DNA of 64,000 nucleotides, from NCBI GenBank assembly GCA_964459385.1, contig CAYWLG010000002.1, positions 248,001-312,000 on the forward strand. Reading direction: 5' to 3'. Each line of letters starts with the position of its first letter. Positions within the stretch are counted from its first letter, which is position 1. The notes under the pieces were generated by a model. That model worked only from the letters and a program-made list of their open reading frames with translations. It did not search any database and was not told the origin of the DNA. This document shows, piece after piece, positions 1-8,249 of this stretch. Both the position numbers and the translations under genes were made by a program. This DNA comes from UBA6107 sp964459385. GTDB lineage: Bacteria > Chloroflexota > Anaerolineae > Anaerolineales > Anaerolineaceae.

Positions 1-1026
1 GCCCAGACGTCCGTCAAACCACCCAAAACGCCGACCGTTGCAACGGGGGATACTTTGGCGCGCGCCAGCGGCAGCACCAGCGTGATCTATCACTTTTTCA
101 ACAACGAGTTCACCTCTTTAGCCCGCCAGCCGCTTGGTTTCTCACTGCAAAAGTATCAAGAGGTTCTTCAGCAGCCCTTCTGGGATTTTTCGACCACCCG
201 GCCCATCTGGCTTGACCCGCTCACCGCTGAGAACTGGGGGGCGCTGGGCCTGAATCTGGGCCTGGTGCTGTTGGGACTTGCCGTGCTAAGCCGGCGCTAC
301 GGGGTAGCCGCTTGGGCCCCCCTCACCTTGCAGGCCGGTTACTTTGCCAGTGCGGCTCTGAGCCAGACCTCCGGGGGACGGTACATTGAGCCAGTTTCCT
401 GGGTCACCTTGATCTATTTCGCGGTCGGGGCAACCTACGCCACTTATTGGCTGCTGCGCAAATTAGGGCTCACGCGTCTGCACTTGCAGTCGTTTGAGGC
501 ACAGCCTGTAAAGACACTCCCTCCTGCCCGCAGGCACGAAGCCTGGCCGTGGCTGGCAGTTTGTCTGCTGCTCGGTGTAGGCGTGATCGCTTTCAATTTC
601 TTGCCCTCCCAACTGCCCGCTGAAACCAGCCCCGAGGCAGACAGTCTGAGCGAACAGGTAATTCTGGCTGAGGCCAGGCTCAGCCCCGAGCAGTGGCAGG
701 CTTTTTTGGATGACCCCAATCACCTGATCGTTCAGGGTGCGGCATTTCAGGCCAACTACATGCGCATTTCTTCCATCAATAACAACGGACCCACCTTCGA
801 ATTGATGGTGCTGGGCCGCGATCACGTTTTGGTCAGCCACATGAGCGGCTTGCAGCCCGGCCCGCTTAGTGATGGCAGCCGGGTGATTCTCGTAGGCTGT
901 CAGACCTCCACGGATATCCTTTGGGGAGATGATCGCATTTTGATGAACACCTTTGCCATCATTCAACTGGATCACGAACACAGCACTTACATCGTCCCAG
1001 ATGCCCCCTGGCTATGTACCCCTTAA
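1..1026 (+). CDS. Polytopic membrane protein, C-terminal part (truncated by window edge)
   Basis: The reading frame is open from base 1, so the true start lies outside the window. A TTG at 55 is the first start-like codon but has no ribosome binding site. What is visible holds three or four hydrophobic segments, including one with the sequence SGGRYIEPVSWV. A last membrane segment follows, then a roughly 130-residue soluble tail that probably lies outside the membrane. The arrangement recalls GT-C-type glycosyltransferase-like membrane proteins, but no catalytic motif is in view and I do not assign a function. The stop codon overlaps the stop of the convergent MFS gene by three bases, so no terminator can sit between them. 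Confidence 0.6.
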   Translation, partial: AQTSVKPPKTPTVATGDTLARASGSTSVIYHFFNNEFTSLARQPLGFSLQKYQEVLQQPFWDFSTTRPIWLDPLTAENWGALGLNLGLVLLGLAVLSRRYGVAAWAPLTLQAGYFASAALSQTSGGRYIEPVSWVTLIYFAVGATYATYWLLRKLGLTRLHLQSFEAQPVKTLPPARRHEAWPWLAVCLLLGVGVIAFNFLPSQLPAETSPEADSLSEQVILAEARLSPEQWQAFLDDPNHLIVQGAAFQANYMRISSINNNGPTFELMVLGRDHVLVSHMSGLQPGPLSDGSRVILVGCQTSTDILWGDDRILMNTFAIIQLDHEHSTYIVPDAPWLCTP

Positions 1027-2228
1027 TGCGCCGGAACTAAGCGTGGTTGTCGTGCCACGGCAAGGAACATGATTAAAGCGCCGCCGGCAAAGCCGCCAAA
1101 AGCGATCATGTACAGCCAATAAGGCCCGATCCGGTCAAACAAAAACCCCATAAAGGGCGAGATCACGATGTTCACCAGCGCGTTGGCGGTAGTGCCATAC
1201 AAGGCCAGCACCGTGGCACTTTGACGTGCCGGTGCGCGTTCCACGATGAACGAAACAAAAGAGAGCATGTAAAAACTGTTGCCGATGGCAGCAATGACCT
1301 TCATTACAAAAACTGCCGGGATGGAGGGATGGATCAGCAGGTAGATGAGGCTGCACGCGTTTAAACAGAAGGCCAGAATCAAGCCACGTGTTGAGCCGAA
1401 CCTGCGCAAGAAACGGTCCGCCAGCATCATAAAGGGCACTTCGGTGCCGCCCGCAACCGTGTTGACCCAGCCAATGATGGTGGCAGGTGCGCCCAACTGG
1501 GTTAAATAGAGCGCCTCAAATTTGGTGCCATTGGTGGCCGCCCACATCACCACCAGGGCTACAAAAAAACCCATCAGTTCAGGGTTCTTCCATACCCCAC
1601 GCGCTACCTCACGAAAGGCAGGGTTGGGAGCATCGCGGAGGCTTTCCTCAGCGAGCGGACGGCGTTTTACCTGAGTGGTGACCAGTCCCAGCACGGCCGC
1701 TGCCAGTATGGCAGCGATTGCATAGATGTAGAAAATGGCACGAATGCCGGTCTGCTGCACGATCCAGCCGCTGACCGGCGCGGCAATTGCCCAACCTAAC
1801 GATCCCCACAGACGAATACTGCCATAACCCACCTGCGCCTCTTCGGCTACGCTCACCGCCTGGGCATTACGCAGTGAATCGGAACCGCCTGACATGAGCG
1901 CTTCGAGCCCTACGCACAATGCGATGGCCAAAAAGATAGTTTGCAGGCTCATCACAAACAGAAACAGGGCGCTGCCAATGAAGGTGAACTGCATGATGCG
2001 GCGCGGGTGGCTGACCGTGTCATTCAACCTCCCCCACAGGGGCGCAATCGAAAGCGCCACCAGCGAACCGACCGTGCCCAGCAGACCGATCTGAGTACCG
2101 CTGAGATGACGGTAAGCGTAATAGAGGTTCACGAACGGGTTCAGCGCACCCATTCCGACGAAAAGGATGAGAAAGTAAAAACGCAGCAACCACAGATTTT
2201 GCTTACTGGTCAAATTTCGTTTTAACAT
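1023..2228 (-). CDS. Major facilitator superfamily transporter
   Basis: A 401-residue protein with about twelve predicted membrane helices and an MFS layout: the cytoplasmic loop between helices 2 and 3 reads GRLNDTVSHPRR, a variant of the G-x-L-x-D-R-x-x-R/K-R/K signature. It resembles the sugar-proton symporter/efflux group (LacY-like or nucleoside symporter-like MFS_1) but the substrate cannot be read from sequence. The start chosen is the ATG at 2228, seven codons inside the longest frame, because AGGAAA lies six bases upstream; the longer frame begins at a TTG without such a site. It is monocistronic on the minus strand, divergent from the ABC exporter operon that starts at 2368. Confidence 0.8.
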   Translation of the reverse strand: MLKRNLTSKQNLWLLRFYFLILFVGMGALNPFVNLYYAYRHLSGTQIGLLGTVGSLVALSIAPLWGRLNDTVSHPRRIMQFTFIGSALFLFVMSLQTIFLAIALCVGLEALMSGGSDSLRNAQAVSVAEEAQVGYGSIRLWGSLGWAIAAPVSGWIVQQTGIRAIFYIYAIAAILAAAVLGLVTTQVKRRPLAEESLRDAPNPAFREVARGVWKNPELMGFFVALVVMWAATNGTKFEALYLTQLGAPATIIGWVNTVAGGTEVPFMMLADRFLRRFGSTRGLILAFCLNACSLIYLLIHPSIPAVFVMKVIAAIGNSFYMLSFVSFIVERAPARQSATVLALYGTTANALVNIVISPFMGFLFDRIGPYWLYMIAFGGFAGGALIMFLAVARQPRLVPAH

Positions 2229-2367
2229 GTCGGTTTCCTGAGAGCGCAAACCTGTGCATTATAGTTTCAATTCAGGTAAACTGATAGGGTGTTTTGGTCG
2301 TCCTTATTGTGCATCCAAAGCGGCTTTTTCGCGTATATGTTTTAGATTTGAACTTTCGAGGAAGAAT

Positions 2368-3312
2368 ATGAGCTCAATTTTACAAGTCAACCATCTGATC
2401 AAAAAATACGGCGATTTCACTGCCGTAAATGACATTTCCTTCGCTATCGAAGAAGGAGAGATCTTCAGCCTGCTCGGACCGAACGGAGCCGGCAAGACCA
2501 CCAGCATTTCCATTCTTTCCACGCTGTTTGCACCCAGCAGCGGCGATGCCAGCATCGGTGGGCACTCTGTAACGCGCGACCCAATGGCGGTGCGCAAGCT
2601 GATCGGTGTGGTGCCGCAGGACCTGGCCCTCTATGAAGAACTGAGCGCTCGCGAGAACCTCAACTTCTGGGGGCAGATGTACGGTCTGAGCGGCAAAGCA
2701 CTGCATACGCGTGTGAACGGGGTACTCGAACAAATTGGCCTTTCGGACAAGGCCAATTTGCGTGTAAAGACCTATTCAGGCGGGATGAAGCGACGCGTGA
2801 ACATCGGGGTGGGCTTGCTGCACCAGCCGCGCCTGCTCTTTATGGATGAACCCACTGTGGGCATTGACCCGCAGTCGCGCCGCGCCATCCTCGATTCGGT
2901 CAAAGAGCTGAATCGCCAGGGCATGACGGTGCTCTACACCACCCATTACATGGAGGAGGCCCATGAGCTGAGTGACCGCGTGGGCATCATTGACCACGGC
3001 CGCCTCATTGCACTGGGCACCCAGGAAGAGCTCACCCGTCAGGTGGGCGAGAATGATACCCTCACCCTGCACATGGGAGAAAATGATACGCTCGACCAAT
3101 TACTGGCCGCCGTGCAGAAGTTACCGGGCGTGCTCCACGCCGACCAGAGCGACCACAGCCTGGCCGTGCTCACCCCCGATGCCGCCGCGGTGCTTGCCCC
3201 GGTGATCAGTGCCGCCAACTCTCTGGGCATCAAGATCAGTTCCGTGGATATTCAGGAGCCCAACCTGGAGGCGGTTTTCCTCAGCCTCACCGGCCGGGCT
3301 TTACGCGATTAG
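2368..3312 (+). CDS. ABC-2 type exporter, ATP-binding protein
   Basis: A 314-residue ATPase of the DrrA/NatA class. Walker A is GPNGAGKTT, the signature is YSGGMKRR, Walker B is LLFMDEPTVGIDP, and the H-loop follows in TTHYMEE. About 80 residues after the ATPase core form the C-terminal extension usual for this class. The ATG at 2368 is preceded by GAGGAAG at good spacing, so the 38 extra codons upstream are not used. It is the first gene of a three-gene operon with two ABC-2 permeases at 3323 and 4592 and energises their export. Drugs, lipids or glycans are all possible cargo; the sequence does not decide. The operon probably begins in the short gap after the divergent MFS gene. Confidence 0.9.
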   Translation: MSSILQVNHLIKKYGDFTAVNDISFAIEEGEIFSLLGPNGAGKTTSISILSTLFAPSSGDASIGGHSVTRDPMAVRKLIGVVPQDLALYEELSARENLNFWGQMYGLSGKALHTRVNGVLEQIGLSDKANLRVKTYSGGMKRRVNIGVGLLHQPRLLFMDEPTVGIDPQSRRAILDSVKELNRQGMTVLYTTHYMEEAHELSDRVGIIDHGRLIALGTQEELTRQVGENDTLTLHMGENDTLDQLLAAVQKLPGVLHADQSDHSLAVLTPDAAAVLAPVISAANSLGIKISSVDIQEPNLEAVFLSLTGRALRD

Positions 3313-3322
3313 GGGTTGTAAG

Positions 3323-4582
3323 ATGAAAAAGATTCTCCTCATCGGCATTAAAGACCTGCGTCTCATCATCCGTGACCGCACAGCCCTGATCTTGATGCTT
3401 TTGGCCCCTTTTGTGCTCACCCTGGGCATGGGCTTTGTCACCGGTCGCCTGGGCAGCTCGGTCAGTTCGGGCATCGAGAACATCCCGGTAGTGATCGTCA
3501 ACCAAGACCAGCAGCAGCTTGGCAATGCGCTGGTATCCGCTTTTGAATCGGAAGACCTGAAAGACCTGATCAACCCCAGCCTATCGGACGATTTTGCTGC
3601 GGCCAGGCAAATGGTGGATGAAAATAAGGTGGCCGCGGCCATCTTCGTCCCGACCGGCTTCACCGCCAGCATCATTCCCAGCAGCGGCCAGCCATTGAGC
3701 AGTGAACCCGTATCCATTGAGCTTTACACCAACCCATCCAGCCCCACCAGCGCCGGGGTGGTCAAGACCATTCTCGAAGGCTTTCTCAGCCAGGTGGAGA
3801 CCGGGCGTGTCAGCGGGGTGGTTTCTGTGGAGCAGTTGCTGCGAAACGGTCTCATCCAGCCGGATCAGGCTGCCCAAACCGGCAGCGAGATCGGTGCGCA
3901 GTTGGCCGCCGGCATGCAGTCGGGCAGCAATTCCAGCATTCAGATCGAATCGCTCACCGGCAGCGGCGGCAGCAATGACATCGACATGCTCGCCATTTTG
4001 GCCCCGGGCATGGCTTTGATGTTCCTGATGTACACCGTCACCAACGGTGGCCGCTCCCTCTTGATCGAAAAGAACCAGGGCACTTTGCCCCGCCTGCTCG
4101 TCACCCCTACCCGCAACAGTGAAGTACTGGCCGGTAAGGTATTCGGCATCTTCCTGACCGGTTTTATTCAAATGGTGATCCTGATCGAGGCCACTTCCAC
4201 CCTGTTCAACCTGCAGTGGGGAGACCCACTGGCTTTACTGGTTTTGACCATCGCTGCCGTCATCGGCGCCACCGGCTGGGGCATGCTGCTCACTGCCGTG
4301 GCCCGCACCCCCGGGCAGGTATCCTCCATCGGCTCCACCCTGATGCTTATCTTTGGTTTGCTTGGCGGCAGTTTCTTCTCGATGGATAATTTTCCGACCT
4401 GGGTGCAGGCATTGTCACACGTCTCGCCAAACGCCTGGGGCATGGACGGCTTCACCCTGCTGGCACTGGGCGGCAATTTGCAGTCGATTCTTACACCGGT
4501 ACTGGCCTTGTTGGCAATGGGGCTGGTCTTGTTCATAGCCGCCGTTTTCCTCCTCAACCGGCGCGGATTCGCCAGCCAATAG
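3323..4582 (+). CDS. ABC-2 type exporter permease (first subunit)
   Basis: A 419-residue permease of the YhgE/ABC-2_trans family. One membrane helix near the N terminus (about residues 20-40) is followed by an extracytoplasmic domain of about 190 residues that is rich in Ser, Gln and Asn. The C-terminal half has five or six membrane segments, including the ABC-2 core around KNQGTLPRLLVTPT, which contacts the ATPase. The start is the ATG at 3323, ten bases after the ATPase stop; its weak ribosome site (GGTTG) suggests coupling to upstream translation. It resembles the next gene, so the transporter is probably a heterodimer of permeases powered by the 2368 ATPase. Confidence 0.88.
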   Translation: MKKILLIGIKDLRLIIRDRTALILMLLAPFVLTLGMGFVTGRLGSSVSSGIENIPVVIVNQDQQQLGNALVSAFESEDLKDLINPSLSDDFAAARQMVDENKVAAAIFVPTGFTASIIPSSGQPLSSEPVSIELYTNPSSPTSAGVVKTILEGFLSQVETGRVSGVVSVEQLLRNGLIQPDQAAQTGSEIGAQLAAGMQSGSNSSIQIESLTGSGGSNDIDMLAILAPGMALMFLMYTVTNGGRSLLIEKNQGTLPRLLVTPTRNSEVLAGKVFGIFLTGFIQMVILIEATSTLFNLQWGDPLALLVLTIAAVIGATGWGMLLTAVARTPGQVSSIGSTLMLIFGLLGGSFFSMDNFPTWVQALSHVSPNAWGMDGFTLLALGGNLQSILTPVLALLAMGLVLFIAAVFLLNRRGFASQ

Positions 4583-4591
4583 GAGCCGGAC

Positions 4592-5782
4592 ATGAAAAAA
4601 ATATTTGCCATCGCCATCAAAGATACCCTGGTACGCTTCGCCTCCCCTTCTGAGTGGATCTTCTTCCTCATCCTGCCTGTGATCTTTACCGTCATCTTGG
4701 GCAATGCGACCGGCGTCGCTGATTCTCGCGTGCGCCTGCCCATCGTGGACGAGGCCAACACTCCCCTTTCAGAACAGTTGATCGCCGCACTGCAGGATTC
4801 CTCTGCGGTTCGTGTCGAACTGCAAGACCGCGCAAGCGCCGTCAGCGACTTCAACAATCGCCGCAACTCGGCCGTGCTCATTCTGCCGGCCGGGGCCGAC
4901 CTGCAAAACGGGTCACAGAGCACCGCCACGATCCAGTTGATGCAGCAGCCCAATAACCTCGACGCCCTCATCGCCTCACAGGCGGTGCAGGCCGCCACAG
5001 CGCGCGTGAGCAGTCTGGCGCAGACGGCTGCTCTCAGTCTGGCCAGCGCCGAAAAGATACACCCCTTTGCGGATGAAGCCGCCCGCCAGGCTTACTATGA
5101 CGCCGCCTTCTCACAGGCACAGAGCGAACTGGCCGCCGCTCCCAGCCGCCTGGATGTAGTGCAGGGCAGCACCGCCGATACAGTAGAATACGACCCGAAT
5201 GCCAACTCCTCTGCCGGGCAGTTGATCACCTGGGTCTTTATCCCATTGATCGGGCTCTCTTCCATGTTCGCTTATGAGCGCCAGAAAGGCACCCTGCGCC
5301 GCCTCATGACCACACCCACCAGCCGGGCCACCTTTTTGATCGGTACCATCACCGGCCAGGTGCTCACCGCTCTGGTGCAGATGCTCTTGCTGGTCGGGGT
5401 GGGCATTCTCATCATGCACGTCAACTGGGGCCGCTCCCCGGTCGCGCTGGCCATCATGCTGGTCAGCTCTGCGCTGGCGGCTGCCGCTCTGGGCACCATG
5501 CTGGGCACCTTCGTCAAGACCGAGGGGCAGGCCGGCGGGTTGAGCACCATGCTGGGCATGGTCATGGCCCTGCTCGGCGGCTGCTGGTATCCGCTCGAGC
5601 TTTTCCCAAAGATCGTGGGGCAGATCGTGCATGTGTTGCCCACCACCTGGGCCATGCAGGGGCTGCTGGATATCGTCCTGCGCGGCGGCGGGGTGCCTCA
5701 GGTGCTGCCTGAAGCCGCTGTGCTGCTCGGTTTTGCCGCCCTCTTTTTCGGCATCGGTGTGTGGCGTTTCAGATACGAATAA
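4592..5782 (+). CDS. ABC-2 type exporter permease (second subunit)
   Basis: A 396-residue paralogue of the preceding permease: an N-terminal helix, a long extracytoplasmic domain (about residues 45-210) and a C-terminal ABC-2 core containing YERQKGTLRRLMTTPTSR, the intracellular coupling segment. AGGAGCCGGAC lies just before the ATG, and the gap from the previous stop is nine bases, so it is co-transcribed. A strong hairpin 30 bases after the stop closes the operon. The two permeases plus ATPase make a complete exporter without a dedicated membrane-fusion protein in the window. Confidence 0.88.
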   Translation: MKKIFAIAIKDTLVRFASPSEWIFFLILPVIFTVILGNATGVADSRVRLPIVDEANTPLSEQLIAALQDSSAVRVELQDRASAVSDFNNRRNSAVLILPAGADLQNGSQSTATIQLMQQPNNLDALIASQAVQAATARVSSLAQTAALSLASAEKIHPFADEAARQAYYDAAFSQAQSELAAAPSRLDVVQGSTADTVEYDPNANSSAGQLITWVFIPLIGLSSMFAYERQKGTLRRLMTTPTSRATFLIGTITGQVLTALVQMLLLVGVGILIMHVNWGRSPVALAIMLVSSALAAAALGTMLGTFVKTEGQAGGLSTMLGMVMALLGGCWYPLELFPKIVGQIVHVLPTTWAMQGLLDIVLRGGGVPQVLPEAAVLLGFAALFFGIGVWRFRYE

Positions 5783-5810
5783 CTTTTATAGCGAAACAAA
5801 AATTTGACCG

Positions 5811-5837
5811 GATGGGCGCAGCGTTGCTGCGCCCATC
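5811..5837 (+). terminator. Terminator-like hairpin after the ABC-2 exporter operon
   Basis: A 12-bp perfect stem (GATGGGCGCAGC with its complement) closed by a GTT loop, followed by TTCCTTATAT. The T-tract is imperfect, so termination may be partly factor-dependent, but position and stem strength fit the end of the exporter operon. Confidence 0.65.
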
Positions 5838-5887
5838 TTCCTTATATCAGGCGCGAAACTCATTCTTACACAACTCTTATGAATTTA

Positions 5888-5908
5888 TTATGACAATTTA
5901 TGTCTTAA
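5888..5908. promoter_or_regulatory. Inverted repeat upstream of the DoxX-like gene, possible operator
   Basis: TTATGACA and TGTCTTAA form arms that match at 7 of 8 positions around a five-base spacer. The left arm overlaps a possible -35 (ATGACA, 5890-5895), and an extended -10 (TGATACGAT) ends at 5920. The position suits a repressor site for the downstream gene. No cognate regulator is adjacent. Confidence 0.35.
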
Positions 5909-5967
5909 TTGTGATACGATGTTGCCAATCTTAACCACTGTGCAACGATACCCGATTGGAGGAAAAC

Positions 5968-6339
5968 ATGAACATCGCACTCTGGATTCTACAAGGGCTG
6001 GCTGCCGCCCTTTTTCTGATGGCAGGGGGCATGAAAATCTCACAGCCCATCGACAAACTGGCTCAAAACATGAACTGGGTCAAGGCTTTTAAACCGCTGC
6101 AAGTACGTCTCATCGGCACGGCCGAAATTCTCGGTGCGCTGGGGCTGATCTTGCCTGGCGTCACGGGCATTCTGCCCATCCTCACCCCCATCGCAGCCAC
6201 CGCACTGACGGTGTTGATGCTGGGCGCCGTTTCTACCCACATCCGCTTGAAAGAACCGCAAATGCTCAAAGCCCCTTTGCTGCCCCTCATCCTGGCCGTT
6301 TTGATTGCCATCGGGCGCTTTTGGGTGGCACCGTTCTAG
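5968..6339 (+). CDS. DoxX-like family membrane protein
   Basis: A 123-residue protein with four membrane helices typical of the DoxX/DoxX-like (DoxX_2) family. The first helix is followed by a short loop with KISQPIDKL, and a second helix pair carries IGTAEILGALGLILPG, a pattern seen in many DoxX-like proteins. Members are linked to quinone/thiol redox processes or stay uncharacterised; no role can be fixed here. The start is the ATG at 5968, which is preceded by TTGGAGGAAAAC; the apparent upstream TTG is part of that ribosome site. It is monocistronic, with a probable operator upstream and a shared terminator downstream. Confidence 0.8.
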   Translation: MNIALWILQGLAAALFLMAGGMKISQPIDKLAQNMNWVKAFKPLQVRLIGTAEILGALGLILPGVTGILPILTPIAATALTVLMLGAVSTHIRLKEPQMLKAPLLPLILAVLIAIGRFWVAPF

Positions 6340-6366
6340 TTGTTCTCTTTATGCAGATTAAACCCC

Positions 6367-6393
6367 AAGGGATGCGATTTTACCGCATCCCTT
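6367..6393. terminator. Bidirectional terminator between DoxX-like and thioesterase genes
   Basis: Ten-bp stem (AAGGGATGCG with CGCATCCCTT) around a seven-base loop, between two convergent genes. A-rich and T-rich flanks occur on the two sides, so it can serve both strands. Confidence 0.65.
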
Positions 6394-6426
6394 TGAAATT
6401 TAAACATCCTGCTTGTCTATGTATTT

Positions 6427-6837
6427 TTATAGTGCCTTGGCTTCTTCGTTGAGGGCCTTTTCCTCATCCGTCTGCGGCTCAAAATTCAGCCCGTGCGGCA
6501 GCGGTTTGCCGTCCAGATCCACGTGCACAAAGGTGATAAAACCGCGCACGGCTACCTGCTGTTGATTGGAGACTTCGATATAAACACAAATCTTCGTCCG
6601 ACCCGTAAGCACGACCCGGCTGGAAAAGGTCACCAGTTCGCCCTTGTGCACCGGACGGGTGAAATGCATTCCGTGAATTTTGAGGCAGACGATATGCTCG
6701 GGCTTGGTCATTGAGGCAGCCGCGATGAACCCTGATTCAACAAACCACTCGGCAGTGCGGCCGGCATAAAGCGTGCCGTGGTGATTGAGATCCTCCCCTT
6801 TTACCAGATGAACAGATGAATAAACCGGAAATTCCAC
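6427..6837 (-). CDS. Acyl-CoA thioesterase, hotdog fold (YciA/BACH-like)
   Basis: A 136-residue single hotdog domain. The segment NHHGTLYAGRTAEWFVES matches the N-H-x-G-x-x-x-(A/G)-G motif of acyl-CoA thioesterases. The sequence then alternates strands, with FTRPVHKGE and VRGFITFVHVD as the later conserved strands. The reaction expected is hydrolysis of acyl-CoA to free acid and CoA in the cytoplasm. Related proteins form hexamers or dimers of hotdogs. The start is GTG at 6837, with GAAGGAG upstream. The chain-length preference is not readable from sequence. It is a single gene that shares a terminator with the convergent DoxX-like gene. Confidence 0.85.
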   Translation of the reverse strand: MEFPVYSSVHLVKGEDLNHHGTLYAGRTAEWFVESGFIAAASMTKPEHIVCLKIHGMHFTRPVHKGELVTFSSRVVLTGRTKICVYIEVSNQQQVAVRGFITFVHVDLDGKPLPHGLNFEPQTDEEKALNEEAKAL

Positions 6838-6902
6838 AATTGCTCCTTCACTAAAAATGATACGCCATTGTAGCGCGCTGTGCGCTTCTGCGCAATTCTA
6901 AA

Positions 6903-6923
6903 TGTCACCCATTTTAAGTGACA
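6903..6923. promoter_or_regulatory. TGTCAC-N9-GTGACA inverted repeat
   Basis: Perfect six-base arms with a nine-base spacer lie between the divergent thioesterase and PadR genes, 34 bases upstream of the PadR -35. It is a plausible operator for a dimeric regulator, but no cognate factor is identified. Confidence 0.4.
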
Positions 6924-6956
6924 GTTGGGGGCAACCCGGCTGATCAAGATTGCTGC

Positions 6957-6998
6957 TTGACAATGGTTCTTTATTTATATATTATAGTACTATAATAT
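6957..6998 (+). promoter_or_regulatory. padR promoter with embedded 20-bp palindrome (autoregulatory operator)
   Basis: A consensus -35 TTGACA (6957-6962), 17-bp spacer and -10 TATTAT (6980-6985). The -10 is inside a perfect 20-bp palindrome at 6979-6998 centred on AGTACT. PadR repressors commonly bind such A/T-rich palindromes in their own promoters, so occupancy here would block RNA polymerase. Confidence 0.8.
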
Positions 6999-7013
6999 TA
7001 CACAAGGAAATTC

Positions 7014-7565
7014 ATGACAAACGCTGAACTGGTGTTGTTAAGCCTGGTCGCGGAGACCCCGCGGCACGGATACGAGATCGAGAAGGTCATCGAAGAGCGC
7101 GGCATGCGCAACTGGACGGAGATCGCCTTTTCCTCCATCTACTTTTTGCTCAACAAACTGGTGCGTGAGGGCTACATCCGTTCCAGTACCCGCCCTGCTG
7201 CCGGGCGCGGACCGGCCAAGAAGGTTTTTACCCTCCTCCCGGCCGGCATGGAAGCGCTGCGTCAGGGCATCCGCGAGGGGCTGGCCAACCCAGCCCCCGG
7301 TGACCGCAGCTTTTTGCTGGGGCTCTCCTGCCTGCCCATGCTGCCGGCACAGGAAGTGTGTGCCGCATTGGAAGAACGACTGGCCGCCTTGCTGGCCCGC
7401 CGGGTTGACTTGGAGCGCCACCCTGCCCTGCACCAGAGTGGGTTTCCGCCCCACGTCAGCGCCATGTTCACTTATTCACTTTCGCTGCTCGATGCTGAGA
7501 TCAAGTGGTTAAGCACTTTTAGAGAAGATTTATCAAAAGGAGAGCACGATCATGGAAAAGATTGA
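7014..7565 (+). CDS. PadR family transcriptional regulator
   Basis: A 183-residue PadR protein. The N-terminal winged helix (about residues 1-80) contains SLVAETPRHGYEIEKVIEERG, the usual PadR opening, and SIYFLLNKLVREGYI as recognition helix and wing. The C-terminal half is the helical dimerisation domain (Vir_C-like). The ATG at 7014 follows AAGGAAATTC. It sits in an operon with the GyrI-like gene, which overlaps its last 14 bases. Its promoter holds a palindrome over the -10, so it most likely represses its own operon until a small molecule binds; the neighbouring ligand-binding protein supports a xenobiotic-sensing role. Confidence 0.9.
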   Translation: MTNAELVLLSLVAETPRHGYEIEKVIEERGMRNWTEIAFSSIYFLLNKLVREGYIRSSTRPAAGRGPAKKVFTLLPAGMEALRQGIREGLANPAPGDRSFLLGLSCLPMLPAQEVCAALEERLAALLARRVDLERHPALHQSGFPPHVSAMFTYSLSLLDAEIKWLSTFREDLSKGEHDHGKD

Positions 7566-8166
7566 CCTGAAAAAAAAGTACAAAGAGCTTTATTCGCCCT
7601 CGAAGAAAGAATTCGCACTCATCCAGGTGCCGCCGCTGCAGTATCTGATGGTGGATGGCGTGGGCGACCCGAACACCAGCCAGCGCTATCTGGATGCCAT
7701 TCAAACCCTCTACGGGTTATCCTACGGGCTCAAATTTCATCTCAAAAAGACGCAAGAGGTCGATTACACGGTCATGGGCCTCGAAGGGTTGTGGTGGACG
7801 CCCAATATGAGCGACTTCTCAACAGAAAACAAAGCCGCCTGGCACTGGACGGCCATGATCCTGCAGCCGGAATTCGTCACCCAGGCGCATTTTGATGCCA
7901 TCCGCAGCGATCTGATCGCCAAAGGAAAAGCCCCTTTGGCCGCAGAGACCCGCCTGGAACCCTATGATGAGGGGCTCAGTGCCCAAATCCTTTATCTGGG
8001 CGCTTATGCCGACGAAGGCCCTACCATTGCTGCCATGCACCATTTCATCCACGAGCAGGGAGCCGAACTGCGCGGCAAGCACCACGAGGTCTACCTTTCT
8101 GATGCGCGCCGCGTGGCCCCGGAGAAAAATCGCACCATTTTGCGCCAGCCTGTTAACAAACTTTAA
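7552..8166 (+). CDS. GyrI-like small-molecule-binding domain protein
   Basis: A 204-residue protein that matches the GyrI-like (AraC effector-binding/SOUL-like) superfamily in its stand-alone form. Visible hallmarks are QYLMVDGVGDPN near residue 30, the GLEGLWWTP segment, and a second alpha/beta repeat ending in HEVYLSDARRVAPEK. Stand-alone members bind hydrophobic or cationic drugs; some are reported to hydrolyse cyclopropanoid or cyanine-like toxins. The ATG at 7552 follows AAGGAGAG. It overlaps the PadR gene by 14 bases, so it is translationally coupled and under the PadR promoter. A role in binding or detoxifying the PadR ligand is an inference. Confidence 0.8.
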   Translation: MEKIDLKKKYKELYSPSKKEFALIQVPPLQYLMVDGVGDPNTSQRYLDAIQTLYGLSYGLKFHLKKTQEVDYTVMGLEGLWWTPNMSDFSTENKAAWHWTAMILQPEFVTQAHFDAIRSDLIAKGKAPLAAETRLEPYDEGLSAQILYLGAYADEGPTIAAMHHFIHEQGAELRGKHHEVYLSDARRVAPEKNRTILRQPVNKL

Positions 8167-8198
8167 CATAATCCTGCTGGCTGTCTTTTTTTGCCCCA

Positions 8199-8207
8199 TG
8201 CTATAAT
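8199..8207 (+). promoter_or_regulatory. Extended -10 promoter element for the 8250 lipoprotein
   Basis: TG-C-TATAAT is a perfect extended -10; no good -35 is seen at 16-18 bp, as expected for this promoter class. Start of transcription would be near 8214, giving a 5' leader of about 36 bases. Confidence 0.55.
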
Positions 8208-8249
8208 CCGCGCATTGGTCTCGGAATAATCCATATAGAAGGAGAAGAC